Shown: positions 19,507-29,977, counted from the stretch's first letter. The stretch: 64,000 nucleotides of DNA from Sphingomonas swuensis (GCF_039538045.1 NZ_BAABBQ010000001.1:1696001-1760000); one strand, 5' to 3'. Numbers and translations: made by a program. Notes: a model not told the origin generated them from the sequence alone.

Positions 19507-19986
19507 CTAGAAGGTTACGATCCGCGGCTCGGCGTCACTCGTTCGGAAGAGCGCCGAATAGCGCGATCCGCCAGCCTTCGCGCTGCATTCCAGCCGACTA
19601 CGGTTGACCGCGAAGGGAGTCAGCACGCAATCACCCGCGGCTGGGCTGGCGTAGGCCTCGGCCCCGCCTCGAGTGACGATCGTCACTTGGCCGACCTTGA
19701 GCCTGGTCTCCTGGCCGACCTGCCGCTCGATGCGAGTGAGGAAGCTCAGGTGTCGGCCATCCTTGCCGGCGAAGACGAACGACACCAATCCGGAGCGGTA
19801 GGCGAGCGAGACGAGGTTCGGCTTGCACCCCCTCGTCCGCGGCCTTCCCTCGAGGAGCAGGCTGTCACAGTCGCCCTGAGCGAAGCGGACCTCGGCATGC
19901 TCGACGGGCGGCGGCGACGCGGCGGGCGCGGGCGCGACCAGCAGCGCCGCGGGGACAAGCGCGAGCATGGGGATCCGAAGGGACAT
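19507..19986 (-). CDS. Hypothetical secreted protein
   Basis: 159 residues from the ATG at 19986. A signal peptide is clear (MSLRIPMLALVPAALLVAPAPA). The mature part has four cysteines (GDCDS, RGCKP, GDCVL, LECSA), suggesting two disulfides in the periplasm, and a beta-rich pattern. I do not recognise a family. No convincing ribosome site precedes the start. It lies downstream of the membrane protein gene on the same strand, 44 bp away. Confidence 0.68.
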   Translation of the reverse strand: MSLRIPMLALVPAALLVAPAPAASPPPVEHAEVRFAQGDCDSLLLEGRPRTRGCKPNLVSLAYRSGLVSFVFAGKDGRHLSFLTRIERQVGQETRLKVGQVTIVTRGGAEAYASPAAGDCVLTPFAVNRSRLECSAKAGGSRYSALFRTSDAEPRIVTF

Positions 19987-20030
19987 CGCCGCTGCAACGA
20001 TCCGCGCCACCTTCGGGTCCGTCTCTTCGC

Positions 20031-20759
20031 TCAGTTGCCGTGGAGGGCACCCATCATTCCGATCTGCATGACGAAGAACATGCCGATCCCGGCGCCGATC
20101 ATCATGACGACCAGCAGCAGGAAGCCCTTGAGGATGCCGCCCGGCCAGCCTTTCCACCACAAACCGCGACCAAGGCGCAGGAAAGCGACGATGTTGGCGC
20201 CGTACATGAAAATGGAGGCGAACAGCGCGAACCGCTCCATCATTGGAAGCGGCCCCAGAAAAATCACTGGGACCGTCCAGGCATTGAGCAGGGTGAAGGT
20301 TGAGCGGAAGGTCCGCCTCCAATCGAGCCCTCCCCACCATTTGAGCAGCGGCGCGGAAAAGATCGCGTAGAAGAAGGAGAGCACGGGCACGGACACCAGG
20401 CTCATCCATCCGTCGGCATCGCCGATGAACTCGGCACGGCTCTTGCCCGATGCCGCGATCCAGCCGTTGAGTACCTCGGCGGGTTGCCGCTGGATGACTC
20501 CCTCGAGCCCGCCGGCGATGAACATGTAGATCATCAGGACCCCGCACAGGGCAAAATAGAAGCCCATCGGCCGGGCATAGAGGCCGCCGCCGGTGGGCCC
20601 CCGCTCGAGATAGGCGTCGAGAACCGCGCGGGGACGCTTGAGCAAGTCGCGGAAGGTGCGCCACTCGGTCGCTCCGAAGCCCGTCGCGTCCTCCGCATAG
20701 TCGGCAAAGCGCGATCGTTCCGGGTTCGGCCCGCCCAATTCGTCCGGTGATGTCGCCAC
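20031..20759 (-). CDS. Multi-pass inner-membrane protein of unknown function
   Basis: 242 residues from a GTG at 20759; an in-frame ATG ten codons earlier (20789) is an alternative. A soluble N-terminal region of about 80 residues is followed by four or five hydrophobic segments (FYFALCGVLMIYMFIAG, VLSFFYAIFSAPLL, WTVPVIFLGPLPM, FLLLVVMMIGAGIGMFFVM). The layout resembles Yip1/DUF3667-like bacterial membrane proteins, but no diagnostic motif is seen. It is divergent from the 88-residue gene at 20951. Confidence 0.65.
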   Translation of the reverse strand: MATSPDELGGPNPERSRFADYAEDATGFGATEWRTFRDLLKRPRAVLDAYLERGPTGGGLYARPMGFYFALCGVLMIYMFIAGGLEGVIQRQPAEVLNGWIAASGKSRAEFIGDADGWMSLVSVPVLSFFYAIFSAPLLKWWGGLDWRRTFRSTFTLLNAWTVPVIFLGPLPMMERFALFASIFMYGANIVAFLRLGRGLWWKGWPGGILKGFLLLVVMMIGAGIGMFFVMQIGMMGALHGN

Positions 20760-20950
20760 GTACCTTGTTCCCCCCTTCAACCCGACCATCGCGCGTGAAG
20801 AGCAAGGAGTTTGCTTCCGCTCCCGGCCCTTGTCGAGGGGCCTCTGGCGATCGGTTAAGAACGCGCCATCGCCGCGCCGCCACGAGGCCGCGACGGGCCG
20901 AGCTTCCACTCCCCCGCGCTTCCACTATCCCCTTCGCTTCAGGAGAGAAT

Positions 20951-21217
20951 ATGGTCTGGAAGATTGCCCGTTCGGAAGCCCTCGCCGATCCCGACGCCGC
21001 CCGCCACAAGGTGCTCGCCAAGTTGCAGCGCCTGCCCGAACTCGACGATGCGGAGGCGGATGTCATTCGCGTCCTGCTCGACGCCATCCTGATGGTCGAG
21101 GCCTACCGCGGCGCCCGCCACCAGGTGACCTTCCTGCCCGAGATGACCCACAGCGTGGACCATCTGCTGCGTGAGCTCGACATCCTCGACAAGGCGGACG
21201 AGCTCGCCGCGGTCTAG
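20951..21217 (+). CDS. Small conserved hypothetical protein
   Basis: 88 residues from the ATG at 20951, which has AGGAGAG four bases upstream. Entirely soluble and predicted mostly helical, with an acidic C-terminus (LRELDILDKADELAAV). No motif or cysteine is visible. The strong ribosome site and normal codon use support a real gene. It stands alone between a divergent membrane protein and a convergent GST. Confidence 0.65.
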   Translation: MVWKIARSEALADPDAARHKVLAKLQRLPELDDAEADVIRVLLDAILMVEAYRGARHQVTFLPEMTHSVDHLLRELDILDKADELAAV

Positions 21218-21229
21218 GCCGCGACGCCC

Positions 21230-21856
21230 TCAGGCATAGGCATAGGGCCCACCGGCCGCGAGCGCGGCCTGGTAGGCCGGTCGCGCGTGTATCCGATCGA
21301 GCCAGTCGGCGAGATGCGGGCGCCCTTCGCGTGCCTGTGCCCGGCTCGCGGCCGCCTCGAGCGGGAAGCTCATCATGACGTCAGCGGCGGTCATCTCCCC
21401 GCCCGCGAACCACGGTCGGCTGGCCAGCTCGGCCTCGATATAGTTCAGGTGGACGTCGATCATCGGCTGGAACTTGCGCTGCGCCGCCTTGCCCAGCAGC
21501 GGGATCCGGGCGAGCACCAGCTTCACCAGCAACGGCGGCATCAGCGAGCCTTCGGCGTAATGGAGAAACTGGCGATAACGCAGCGCCCCGGGTCGGTCGG
21601 CGGGAGCCCCGAGCCGTCCGCCGCCCTTCTCCACCAGATATTCGATGATCGCCCCGGTTTCGGCGATCGCCATTCCGTCATCCTCGATCACCGGCGACTT
21701 GCCCAGCGGATGCACGCGCCGCAGTTCGGGCGGGGCGAGCATGGTCACCCGGTCCCGTTCGTAGCGGCGGACCTCATAAGGGAGGCCTAGCTCCTCGAGC
21801 AGCCACAACACTCGCTGCGAGCGGGAGTTCTCGAGATGGTGGACGATGATGGTCAT
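21230..21856 (-). CDS. Glutathione S-transferase family protein
   Basis: 208 residues from the ATG at 21856. Thioredoxin-fold N-terminal domain with the glutathione-binding SPVIEDDGMAIAETGAIIEYL stretch in two parts (GKSPVIEDD, then ETGAIIEYL), and an all-helical C-terminal domain with FAGGEMTAADVMMSFPLE carrying the N-capping aspartate. The active residue is probably Ser in ENSRSQRV. Detoxification role is generic for the family. Follows tgt on the same strand after 31 bp. Confidence 0.9.
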   Translation of the reverse strand: MTIIVHHLENSRSQRVLWLLEELGLPYEVRRYERDRVTMLAPPELRRVHPLGKSPVIEDDGMAIAETGAIIEYLVEKGGGRLGAPADRPGALRYRQFLHYAEGSLMPPLLVKLVLARIPLLGKAAQRKFQPMIDVHLNYIEAELASRPWFAGGEMTAADVMMSFPLEAAASRAQAREGRPHLADWLDRIHARPAYQAALAAGGPYAYA

Positions 21857-21887
21857 GGCCAAGGGTGGCGCATGGCGCGCGGCGCGG

Positions 21888-23042
<1,155 letters not shown>

Positions 23043-23079
23043 CTAGCGGCCTCCTGCCCTGCCCGCTACAGCCCGCGAC

Positions 23080-23832
23080 GTGATCGACCCCTGGCTCTAC
23101 CCCCTCCTCACCGCCGTCGCCTTCGTCACCGGCTTCGTCGACGCGATCGCCGGCGGCGGCGGGCTGATCATGATGCCCGCGCTGCTCGTCAGCGGGGTTC
23201 CGCCGCTCTTCGCGCTCGGGACCAACAAGCTTCAGTCGATGTGCGGGACCTTCGTCGCCATGCGCAACTATGGCGCCAAGGGCCTGATCGACTGGCGCCC
23301 CAACCTTCTCACCGCAGCGGTGGTGTTCGTCGCCGCCTGCCTCGGCGCCCTGCTCGTGCAGCGGGTGGACACCAGCATCCTGGCCCTCGTCATTCCGCTG
23401 CTTCTGCTCGCCAACGCCGTCTACATCCTGGTCAGCCCGCGGATGACAGACGAGGACGCGCGCGCCCGTGTCAGCAGCCGCGGCTACGCCGGGGCCGGTG
23501 GTCTGATCGGCTTCTACGACGGCTTCTTCGGGCCCGGCACCGGAAGCTTCTTCACATCGACGCTGGTCGCGCTTCGCGGCTACGGCCTGACCAAGGCGAC
23601 CGCGCTGACCAAATTGCTCAATTGGACGAGCAACGTCGCCTCGGTGCTGCTGTTCGCCATCGGCGGGAAGATCCTCTGGCTGCTCGGGCTCAGCATGGCG
23701 GTAGGGGCGATGGCCGGCGGCTGGCTCGGAAGCCATACGGCCATGCGCTACGGCGCGCGCCTCATCCGGCCGCTGCTGGTGACGGCCAGCGTGGCGATGA
23801 CGGGGCGGCTCCTGTGGAGCTACTTCGCCTGA
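23080..23832 (+). CDS. TauE/SafE (TSUP) family sulfite/sulfonate exporter-like protein
   Basis: 250 residues from a GTG at 23080. Seven to eight hydrophobic helices in two related halves. The first half carries GFVDAIAGGGGLIMMPALL and FALGTNKLQS, and the second GFYDGFFGPGTGSF and TKATALTKLLNW, the paired motifs of TSUP transporters. These move sulfite, sulfoacetate or other small organic anions; substrate is not predictable. First of three plus-strand genes leading to crtW and crtX. Confidence 0.9.
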   Translation: MIDPWLYPLLTAVAFVTGFVDAIAGGGGLIMMPALLVSGVPPLFALGTNKLQSMCGTFVAMRNYGAKGLIDWRPNLLTAAVVFVAACLGALLVQRVDTSILALVIPLLLLANAVYILVSPRMTDEDARARVSSRGYAGAGGLIGFYDGFFGPGTGSFFTSTLVALRGYGLTKATALTKLLNWTSNVASVLLFAIGGKILWLLGLSMAVGAMAGGWLGSHTAMRYGARLIRPLLVTASVAMTGRLLWSYFA

Positions 23833-23878
23833 GGTGTACCCGATGTGCGGCATGGCGGGACGGCCCGTGTCGGCTTAT

Positions 23879-24622
23879 ATGCATCCCATGCCCAGCGAAG
23901 CGCAGATGAGGAAGCAGACCGCCGTCGGCATCGTGCTTGCGCTCGCGATCATCGCGGCCTTTGTCGCGCTTCATGTCTGGAGCGTCTTCTTCCTCCCGCT
24001 CGATGGCGCCGCATGGCTCGCCGCGCCCTTGCTGGTCGCGACCCTCGCCTGGCTCAGTGTCGGTCTGTTCATTGTCGCGCATGACGCGATGCACGGAAGC
24101 CTGGCCCCGGGCCGCCCCGCGCTCAACCTCCTGTTCGGCCGGGTCAGCCTGCTGCTCTACGCCGGCTTCTGGATGGACCGGCTCCGCCCCAAGCACTTCG
24201 ACCATCACGAGCATGTCGGGACCGAGGGTGATCCCGACTTCGCGGTCGACCATCCGACCCGCTTCTGGCCCTGGTACCGGCAATTCATGGTCCGATACTT
24301 CGGCCTTCGCGAGTTCCTGGTGTTGAGCGTCATCGTGTGGACCTACGTGCTGCTGCTCGGCGCGCCGATCGGCAACCTGCTGCTGTTCTGGGCGCTTCCG
24401 GCAATCCTCTCCTCGCTTCAGCTCTTCTATTTCGGCACCTACCTGCCGCACCGGCACGAAGAGCGCCCCTTCGCCGACGAGCATCGCGCGCGGAGCAACA
24501 ACTACAATGTCCTCGCCTCGCTCCTGACCTGCTTCCACTTCGGCTACCACCGCGAGCATCATCTGAGCCCGGGCACGCCGTGGTGGGCCCTCCCGGCCAA
24601 GCGCCGCCAGCTCGGTCTCTAG
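23879..24622 (+). CDS. crtW: Beta-carotene ketolase CrtW
   Basis: 247 residues from the ATG at 23879; ATG or GTG codons at 23834-23888 are alternatives and none has a clear ribosome site. Membrane di-iron oxygenase of the fatty-acid-desaturase/hydroxylase type. The histidine clusters are HDAMH, HFDHHEH, LPHRHEE and HREHH, within the family signature FYFGTYLPHRHEE and TCFHFGYH. It adds keto groups at C4/C4' of beta-ionone rings, giving echinenone, canthaxanthin or, with a hydroxylase, astaxanthin. crtX follows 14 bp later. Confidence 0.92.
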   Translation: MHPMPSEAQMRKQTAVGIVLALAIIAAFVALHVWSVFFLPLDGAAWLAAPLLVATLAWLSVGLFIVAHDAMHGSLAPGRPALNLLFGRVSLLLYAGFWMDRLRPKHFDHHEHVGTEGDPDFAVDHPTRFWPWYRQFMVRYFGLREFLVLSVIVWTYVLLLGAPIGNLLLFWALPAILSSLQLFYFGTYLPHRHEERPFADEHRARSNNYNVLASLLTCFHFGYHREHHLSPGTPWWALPAKRRQLGL

Positions 24623-24636
24623 AAGCCTCCCCGACA

Positions 24637-25857
24637 TTGGCCCGGATCGCATTCGTCTGCCCGCCCTTCGCGGCGCATCTCGCCAGCTTCCGAGCGCTTG
24701 GCGAGGAACTGGCAAGGCGGGGGCACGAGCCCTGCTTCCTGCTTAATGCCGGGGCTTCGGGCAGCACCGGGTCGATCCCGATCCACCACGTCCCCGAGCG
24801 TCGCGGCGATCCCGCGGTCGGCCGGGTGCTTGCCTCGGCCGAGAAACCGGGCGGGCTCATTGCAACGCTTAGGACCATTGCCGACAGCGCCGCGCTGACC
24901 GACCAGCTCTGTGCCGGCGGCCGCGAGCAATTGCGCCAGCTCGGCGCCGATATCGTCGTCGGCGACCAGATGGAGCCTGCGGGGTACCTTCTCGCGCGCT
25001 CGCTCGATCTTCCCTTCGTCGGCCTGGCCTGCGCCGTCCCGATCGATCCCGCGCCGGGCGTCCCCCTGCCCTTCCTCGACTGGCCCTACGAGCCTGAATC
25101 CGAGGGCAAGCTTCGCCGCACCGGCAAGATTGCGAAGACGATGAGCCGCAAGCAGAACAAGGTGATCGCGGGCTGGGCCGAGCGCTTCGGCATCGGTGGC
25201 CTCGACAGCCTCGAAGCCTGCCTCGGTCCGGTGCAGATGGCGCAGATGGTGCCGGCGCTCGATCTGCCCAGGCCCGACCCCTTGCCGTTCGTGCCCATCG
25301 GCCCGCTCCGCCGCCCGGAGGAAGTGGCCGGAGTGCCGCTGTCGTTCGAGCTGCCGACCGACCGGCCGATGGTGTTCGCAAGCATGGGTACGCTGCTCGG
25401 CGGCGACATCCGCATCTGGCGGTCCCTGGCTCAGGCTTGCCGCCTTGCAGGCGCGGCGCTGGTCCTGACCCACGGAGGGCGGCTCGGCCCGGCGGAGGTC
25501 GCAAGTCTCGACGTTCACCACGCCGCCGACTTCCTGCCCTACCGCGCGGCGATGCGGCACGCAGCACTGGTGATCACCCATGGCGGCAGCAATACCGTCC
25601 TCGACGCACTCGCCTGCGGCGTGCCGCTGCTGGTTCGACCGGTCGGCTTCGATCAGCCCGGCAACCTCGCCAGGATCCGCCATCACGCCCTCGGCGAGGA
25701 GCTTGCCTCGCTGCGCAGGCCAAGGGCGATCGCCGATCAAATTCGCCGCCTGTTGGCCGATGCCAGCTATACGTCGCGCTGTGCCGAGGTGGCGGACGCG
25801 CTCGAGCGGGCCGGCGGGGCCCGTCGCGGCGCCGAGCTGATCGAGGCCGCGCTCTAG
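24637..25857 (+). CDS. crtX: Zeaxanthin glucosyltransferase CrtX
   Basis: 406 residues from a TTG at 24637, the only start codon that keeps the N-terminal RIAFVCPPF strand. GT1-family enzyme that transfers glucose from UDP-glucose to hydroxylated carotenoids. CrtX-specific features are [13 protein letters not shown] near residue 108, [16 protein letters not shown] near 248 and the donor-binding [19 protein letters not shown] followed by FDQPGN. Coupled to crtW, it probably glucosylates a keto-hydroxy carotenoid. Its TAG stop forms a shared CTAG with the stop of queA. Confidence 0.9.
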   Translation: MARIAFVCPPFAAHLASFRALGEELARRGHEPCFLLNAGASGSTGSIPIHHVPERRGDPAVGRVLASAEKPGGLIATLRTIADSAALTDQLCAGGREQLRQLGADIVVGDQMEPAGYLLARSLDLPFVGLACAVPIDPAPGVPLPFLDWPYEPESEGKLRRTGKIAKTMSRKQNKVIAGWAERFGIGGLDSLEACLGPVQMAQMVPALDLPRPDPLPFVPIGPLRRPEEVAGVPLSFELPTDRPMVFASMGTLLGGDIRIWRSLAQACRLAGAALVLTHGGRLGPAEVASLDVHHAADFLPYRAAMRHAALVITHGGSNTVLDALACGVPLLVRPVGFDQPGNLARIRHHALGEELASLRRPRAIADQIRRLLADASYTSRCAEVADALERAGGARRGAELIEAAL

Positions 25858-26888
25858 CCGCGCCTTGGTAGCAGCAGGCTCGAATCGCCATAGCTGTAGA
25901 AGCGGTATCCGGCGGCGATCGCATGGGCGTAGGCGCGCTGCATCGTCTCGAGACCCATCAATGCCGAGACCAGCATGAACAGGGTCGACTTGGGCAAGTG
26001 GAAGTTGGTCATCAGCCCGTCGACGGCCCGGATCTGGCGACCCGGCGTGATGAAGATGTCGGTGTCGCCCTCGAACGGCCGGATTGCGCCATGCTCGTCG
26101 GCCGCACTCTCGAGCAGGCGAAGCACGGTCGTCCCGACCGCGATGATCCGCCCGCCGGCCGCGCGCACCGCGTTGAGGCGCTCGGCGGCTTCAACGTCGA
26201 TGCGACCCCACTCGGCGTGCATCCGGTGATCGGCGGTGTCATCGGCCTTGACCGGCAGGAAGGTGCCGGCGCCGACGTGAAGCGTGAGTGTCTCGCGGCC
26301 GATTCCCGCGGCCTCGAGCGCCGCGATCAGCCGCGGGGTGAAGTGGAGCGATGCGGTCGGTGCGGCCACCGCCCCTTCCTTCGCCGCGAACATGGTCTGA
26401 TAGTCGTCCGCATCCGCCGCATCGATCGGCCGCTTGGAAGCGATGTAGGGCGGCAGCGGCATCGTGCCGGCACGATGCAGCAGCACCTCGACCGCCTCCG
26501 CGCCCGTGAAGCGGAGTAGAAGGGCCCCGTCCGCGCCCTTCTCCTCGCAGACTGCCTCGACTCCGCCGCCGAAGACGAGGGTGTCGCCGTTCTTCACCCG
26601 GCGCGCGTTGCGGACGAAGGCCCACCATGCGCGAAGGTCGTGACGCTTGTGCAGGGTCGCGCCGATCTTGGCCTCGCGCACCCGCCCTTCGAGCTGCGCG
26701 GGGATCACCCGCGTGTCGTTGAAGACCAGCACGTCGCCGGGCGACAGCAATGCGGGAAGGTCGAGGACGCCCCTGTCCTCAAGCTGCTCGCCATCGACCA
26801 TCAGCATCCGCGCACTGTCGCGCGGCCGGGCCGGGCGAAGCGCGATATTCTGCTCGGGAAGGTCGAAGTCGAAAAGGTCTACGCGCAT
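25854..26888 (-). CDS. queA: S-adenosylmethionine:tRNA ribosyltransferase-isomerase QueA
   Basis: 344 residues. Converts preQ1-tRNA to epoxyqueuosine-tRNA using the ribosyl part of SAM. Typical features: start [19 protein letters not shown], the FNDTRVIPA motif, [19 protein letters not shown] and FHLPKSTL near the end. Last gene of the xseB-ispA-coaD-cyclophilin-queA run (46-bp gap to the cyclophilin). Its stop overlaps that of crtX by four bases. Confidence 0.97.
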   Translation of the reverse strand: MRVDLFDFDLPEQNIALRPARPRDSARMLMVDGEQLEDRGVLDLPALLSPGDVLVFNDTRVIPAQLEGRVREAKIGATLHKRHDLRAWWAFVRNARRVKNGDTLVFGGGVEAVCEEKGADGALLLRFTGAEAVEVLLHRAGTMPLPPYIASKRPIDAADADDYQTMFAAKEGAVAAPTASLHFTPRLIAALEAAGIGRETLTLHVGAGTFLPVKADDTADHRMHAEWGRIDVEAAERLNAVRAAGGRIIAVGTTVLRLLESAADEHGAIRPFEGDTDIFITPGRQIRAVDGLMTNFHLPKSTLFMLVSALMGLETMQRAYAHAIAAGYRFYSYGDSSLLLPRRG

Positions 26889-26934
26889 CGCCGCGCCTTT
26901 AGCGACGGGCCCACAGAAACGGGAGTCGCGGCGA

Positions 26935-27504
26935 TCAGCCGCCCAGCGTTGCCTTGACGATCCGCGTCGGCTCGGCCGGCGGCTCGCCAGGGGCGATCTG
27001 GTCGACGAAGTTCATGCCGCTCAATACCCGTCCGAACACGGTATACTTATTGTCGAGCGACACGCGCGGCGCGAACATGATGTAGAACTGGCTGTTGGCG
27101 CTGTCGGGATTGCTGGAGCGTGCCGCAGCAACGGTGCCGCGCAGGTGCGGAAGGGTGTTGAACTCGGCCTTGACGTCCGGGAGCGGGCTGCCGCCGGTGC
27201 CATCACCCTTGGGGTCGCCCCCCTGCGCCATGAAGCCCGGAATTACCCGATGGAACGGAAGGCCGTTGTAGAAGCCCTGGCGGACCAGCGTCTTGACCCG
27301 CTCGACCATCAGCGGTGCCGCATCCGGGCGCATCTGGACGACGACCTGGCCGCCGCTCGACAGGTCGATGATCAGCCGGTTCGAGAGGTCGGCGGCGACC
27401 TCGGCGGGGGCGTTGATCGGAAGCCCGGGCGCGGGCGCCTGCACTTGCGCCGGTGCCGCAGCGGCAAACAGCGCCATGAATGGCAGCGCGAACTTCACGA
27501 TCAT
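26935..27504 (-). CDS. Periplasmic peptidylprolyl isomerase, cyclophilin type
   Basis: 189 residues with an N-terminal signal peptide ([19 protein letters not shown]), so exported. The cyclophilin core shows [22 protein letters not shown] and NSQFYIMF, then [17 protein letters not shown]. It speeds prolyl isomerisation during folding. The catalytic arginine (FHRV) is intact; the usual active-site Trp is replaced by lysine or tyrosine in this type, as in many bacterial copies. ATG overlaps the coaD stop by four bases. Confidence 0.94.
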   Translation of the reverse strand: MIVKFALPFMALFAAAAPAQVQAPAPGLPINAPAEVAADLSNRLIIDLSSGGQVVVQMRPDAAPLMVERVKTLVRQGFYNGLPFHRVIPGFMAQGGDPKGDGTGGSPLPDVKAEFNTLPHLRGTVAAARSSNPDSANSQFYIMFAPRVSLDNKYTVFGRVLSGMNFVDQIAPGEPPAEPTRIVKATLGG

Positions 27505-28007
27505 GTACCCTGCTTCCCTTGCGGCTGATGCCCCAGCCGTGCCGCCACGTCGGCGGCGACGGCCGGCGTCACGAACTTGTCTATCTGCCCGCCATAGCGA
27601 GCGATTTCTTTCACCAACCTTGACGCGATCGGCTGGAGGCAGACGTCGGCCATCAGGAAGACGGTCTCGATCCGGTCGTTCAGCTGCTGGTTCATCCCCG
27701 CCATCTGATATTCGTATTCGAAATCGGCGACCGCACGCAGCCCGCGCAGGATCATCGTCGCGCCCTGCGCTTCGGCAAAGTCCATCAGCAGGCTGTCGAA
27801 TTCGACCACCTCGATGTTCGGCAGTTGCGCGGTCTCGCGCCTGACCATCGCCATTCGCTCGTCGGTCGTGAACATCGGGGTCTTGGACGGATTGGTCGTG
27901 ACCCCGATGACCAGCCGGTCCACCAAACGGCTTCCGCGCTGGATGATGTCGAGGTGGCCGAGCGTGACCGGATCGAACGTCCCCGGATAGACGGCGGTGC
28001 GCTCCAT
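27501..28007 (-). CDS. coaD: Phosphopantetheine adenylyltransferase CoaD
   Basis: 168 residues from the ATG at 28007, one base after the ispA stop. Catalyses the fourth step of coenzyme A synthesis. The nucleotidyltransferase motif TFDPVTLGHLDII (about 10-22) and the second motif LRGLRAVADFEYE are complete. Gene order with ispA, cyclophilin and queA is a recurrent alphaproteobacterial arrangement. Confidence 0.97.
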   Translation of the reverse strand: MERTAVYPGTFDPVTLGHLDIIQRGSRLVDRLVIGVTTNPSKTPMFTTDERMAMVRRETAQLPNIEVVEFDSLLMDFAEAQGATMILRGLRAVADFEYEYQMAGMNQQLNDRIETVFLMADVCLQPIASRLVKEIARYGGQIDKFVTPAVAADVAARLGHQPQGKQGT

Positions 28008-28008
28008 C

Positions 28009-28917
28009 CTAGCGGTCCCGCTCGACGGCATAGCGGGCGATGGCGCGCAGCAGGTCGGCCTCCTCGCCATGGCCATGGAGGTGCTCGATCGCCTGGTCGA
28101 CGAGCATCTGCGCCTGGGCGCGGGCCCGTTCGACGCCGAGCAGCGAGACGAAGGTCGCCTTGCCCGCCTCGGCATCCTTCTGCAGCCGCTTGCCCGCGGC
28201 CTGCTCGTCGCCTTCGTGGTCGAGCAGGTCGTCCGCGATCTGGAAGGCGAGGCCGACATTGCGGGCATAGCCCCGGTAGCGAGCGCGGCCATCAGGCATG
28301 ACACGCCCCATGATCACCGCCGCCTCGACCGCATATTCGATGAGCGCACCGGTCTTGAGCTGCTGAAGCCGGGTGATGGCATTGAGGTCGAGCTCCTGCC
28401 CTTCGGCCGCAAGGTCCATCGCCTGACCTCCGCCCATGCCGTCGATCCCCGAAGCCTTGGCGAGTTCGACCACCAGGTCGGAGCGGACGAACGGATCCTC
28501 GTGGGTGCGCTCGTCGGCGAGCAGCTCGAATGCCAGCGCATGGAAGCAGTCGCCCGCGAGCACCGCGGTGGCTTCGTCGAACGCCTTGTGGACGGTCGGC
28601 TTGCCCCGACGAAGGTCGTCGTCGTCCATGCAGGGAAGGTCGTCGTGGATCAGGCTGTAGACGTGGATCGCCTCGATCGCGGCGCCGGCACGAAGCGCGC
28701 GATATTCGTCGATCCCGAACAATTGCGCCGCGGCTACGGTCATCAGCGGACGGAGACGCTTGCCGCCGCCGATGCCCGCGTGGCGCATCGCGGCGCAGAG
28801 CCGGTCACGGCCGTCGCAGCGATTGGCGAGCGCTTCCTCGAAGAGCTGGTCGACGCCCTCGGCGATGCGCCGGGCTTCGCCGAGAAGATCCACGCTGGCG
28901 TCGGTCGCAGCGCTCAT
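28009..28917 (-). CDS. ispA: Farnesyl diphosphate synthase (polyprenyl synthetase)
   Basis: 302 residues. Condenses dimethylallyl and isopentenyl diphosphate to farnesyl diphosphate, feeding quinone, undecaprenol, hopanoid and carotenoid synthesis, including the CrtW/CrtX pathway here. The first aspartate-rich motif is DDLPCMDDD (about 93), where the two-residue insertion is typical of short-chain synthases; the second is DDLLD. GGKRLRP near 52 binds diphosphate. Overlaps xseB by ATGA. Confidence 0.95.
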   Translation of the reverse strand: MSAATDASVDLLGEARRIAEGVDQLFEEALANRCDGRDRLCAAMRHAGIGGGKRLRPLMTVAAAQLFGIDEYRALRAGAAIEAIHVYSLIHDDLPCMDDDDLRRGKPTVHKAFDEATAVLAGDCFHALAFELLADERTHEDPFVRSDLVVELAKASGIDGMGGGQAMDLAAEGQELDLNAITRLQQLKTGALIEYAVEAAVIMGRVMPDGRARYRGYARNVGLAFQIADDLLDHEGDEQAAGKRLQKDAEAGKATFVSLLGVERARAQAQMLVDQAIEHLHGHGEEADLLRAIARYAVERDR

Positions 28918-29153
28918 TGCGCCTCGAACGGACGAAGGCCGGCGGGCTGGCCGTCAGGACCAAGCGCGATCGCGTCGATCCGCGCCTGCGCCGACTTGAG
29001 GCGCTCCTCGCACAGCCGCTTCAGCCGGTCGCCTTCCTGATAGAGGTCGATCGACTGGTCGAGCGGGGCTTCGCCGCGCTCAAGCAGGCGGACGATTTCC
29101 TCGAGCCGCTGAAGCGCGGCCTCGAAAGTCATGTTCTCGGGGGCAGTGGCCAT
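28914..29153 (-). CDS. xseB: Exodeoxyribonuclease VII small subunit XseB
   Basis: 79 residues. A small helical coiled-coil protein with MTFEAALQRLEEIV and LERGEAPLDQSIDLYQEG, the family signature. It associates with XseA to form the exonuclease that degrades single-stranded DNA. First gene of the operon running into ispA (four-base overlap), a common arrangement in proteobacteria. Confidence 0.95.
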   Translation of the reverse strand: MATAPENMTFEAALQRLEEIVRLLERGEAPLDQSIDLYQEGDRLKRLCEERLKSAQARIDAIALGPDGQPAGLRPFEAQ

Positions 29154-29195
29154 GGGACGGAATTAGCCTGCCGATGGAGAGAAGCAAGCAAGAGC

Positions 29196-29230
29196 ATCCC
29201 TCGACTACGCATAGTGCGCAGTCGAGGGAT
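29196..29230. repeat. 11-bp perfect inverted repeat between trcR and xseB
   Basis: ATCCCTCGACT (29196-29206) is the exact reverse complement of AGTCGAGGGAT (29220-29230), with a 13-base loop. It sits just after the trcR stop (29236) and before the xseB start, so it may stop or stabilise the trcR transcript, but lacks a T-run. The sequence resembles the CTCGAC-type palindromic repeats scattered in sphingomonad genomes. Confidence 0.7.
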
Positions 29231-29235
29231 CGAGC

Positions 29236-29961
29236 TCAGGCCTTGCGGAACGGGTCGGCGATGCCGGGGACGATCTCGCCCGGGGCCAGGCCATGCTCGT
29301 CGCGCTGGGCGTCGAGCGCTGCCGCCTCGGCGTCGCGGGCATGCTGCTCGCGCTCGGCGCGGAGCTGCTCGATCAGGCTTGCGCGATCGGTGTCGAGACG
29401 ACCGTCATCGGCCTGCTCGATGCCCGCCGCCTTCTGGGCCTTGGCGACCGCCGCGTCGAGTTCGCGCTGCGACGTCAGGCCGAGGGTCACCGGATCCTTC
29501 GCCTGGATGTTGGCGATGTTCCAGTGGCTGCGATCGCGGATCGCGGCGATGGTCGTGCGAGTGGTGCCGATCAGCTTGCCGATCGCGCCATCCGAGACCT
29601 CGGGATGGTTCTTGATGATCCAGGCGATGCCGTCCGGCTTGTCCTGGCGCTTGGAGACCGGCGTGTAGCGCGGACCCTTGGTGCGAGTGACCGCCTCGGG
29701 CGCCTTGAACATCTTGAGGCGGTAGTCGGGATCGGCCTGGCCGCGCTCAATCTCCTCATGGGTCAGCTCGCCCGAACGAAGCGGGTCGCGGCCGGTCAGC
29801 TTGGTGGCCGCCGTGTCGTCGGCGATCGCCTGGACCTCGAGGATGTGAAGACCGCAGAATTCGGCGATCTGCTCGAAGGTCAGCGCGCTGTTGTCGACCA
29901 GCCAGGCAGCGGTCGCGTGGGGCATGAGCGGCGTCGCCGTGACGGTGGGGGCCTGGGCCAT
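29236..29961 (-). CDS. trcR: Cell-cycle transcriptional regulator TrcR-like (DUF1013)
   Basis: 241 residues from the ATG at 29961. The N-terminus (MPHATAAWLVDNSALTFEQIAEFCGLH) is a helix-turn-helix-like region, followed by DGIAWIIKNHPEVSDGAIGKLIGTTRTTIAAIRDRSHWN, a second HTH-like region split here by length. The C-terminal third is charged and helical. The family is restricted to alphaproteobacteria. Its role is inferred from the family name; no target is visible here. The gene upstream is separated by a terminator. Confidence 0.85.
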   Translation of the reverse strand: MAQAPTVTATPLMPHATAAWLVDNSALTFEQIAEFCGLHILEVQAIADDTAATKLTGRDPLRSGELTHEEIERGQADPDYRLKMFKAPEAVTRTKGPRYTPVSKRQDKPDGIAWIIKNHPEVSDGAIGKLIGTTRTTIAAIRDRSHWNIANIQAKDPVTLGLTSQRELDAAVAKAQKAAGIEQADDGRLDTDRASLIEQLRAEREQHARDAEAAALDAQRDEHGLAPGEIVPGIADPFRKA

Positions 29962-29977
29962 GAAGAGTCTCCGGACA

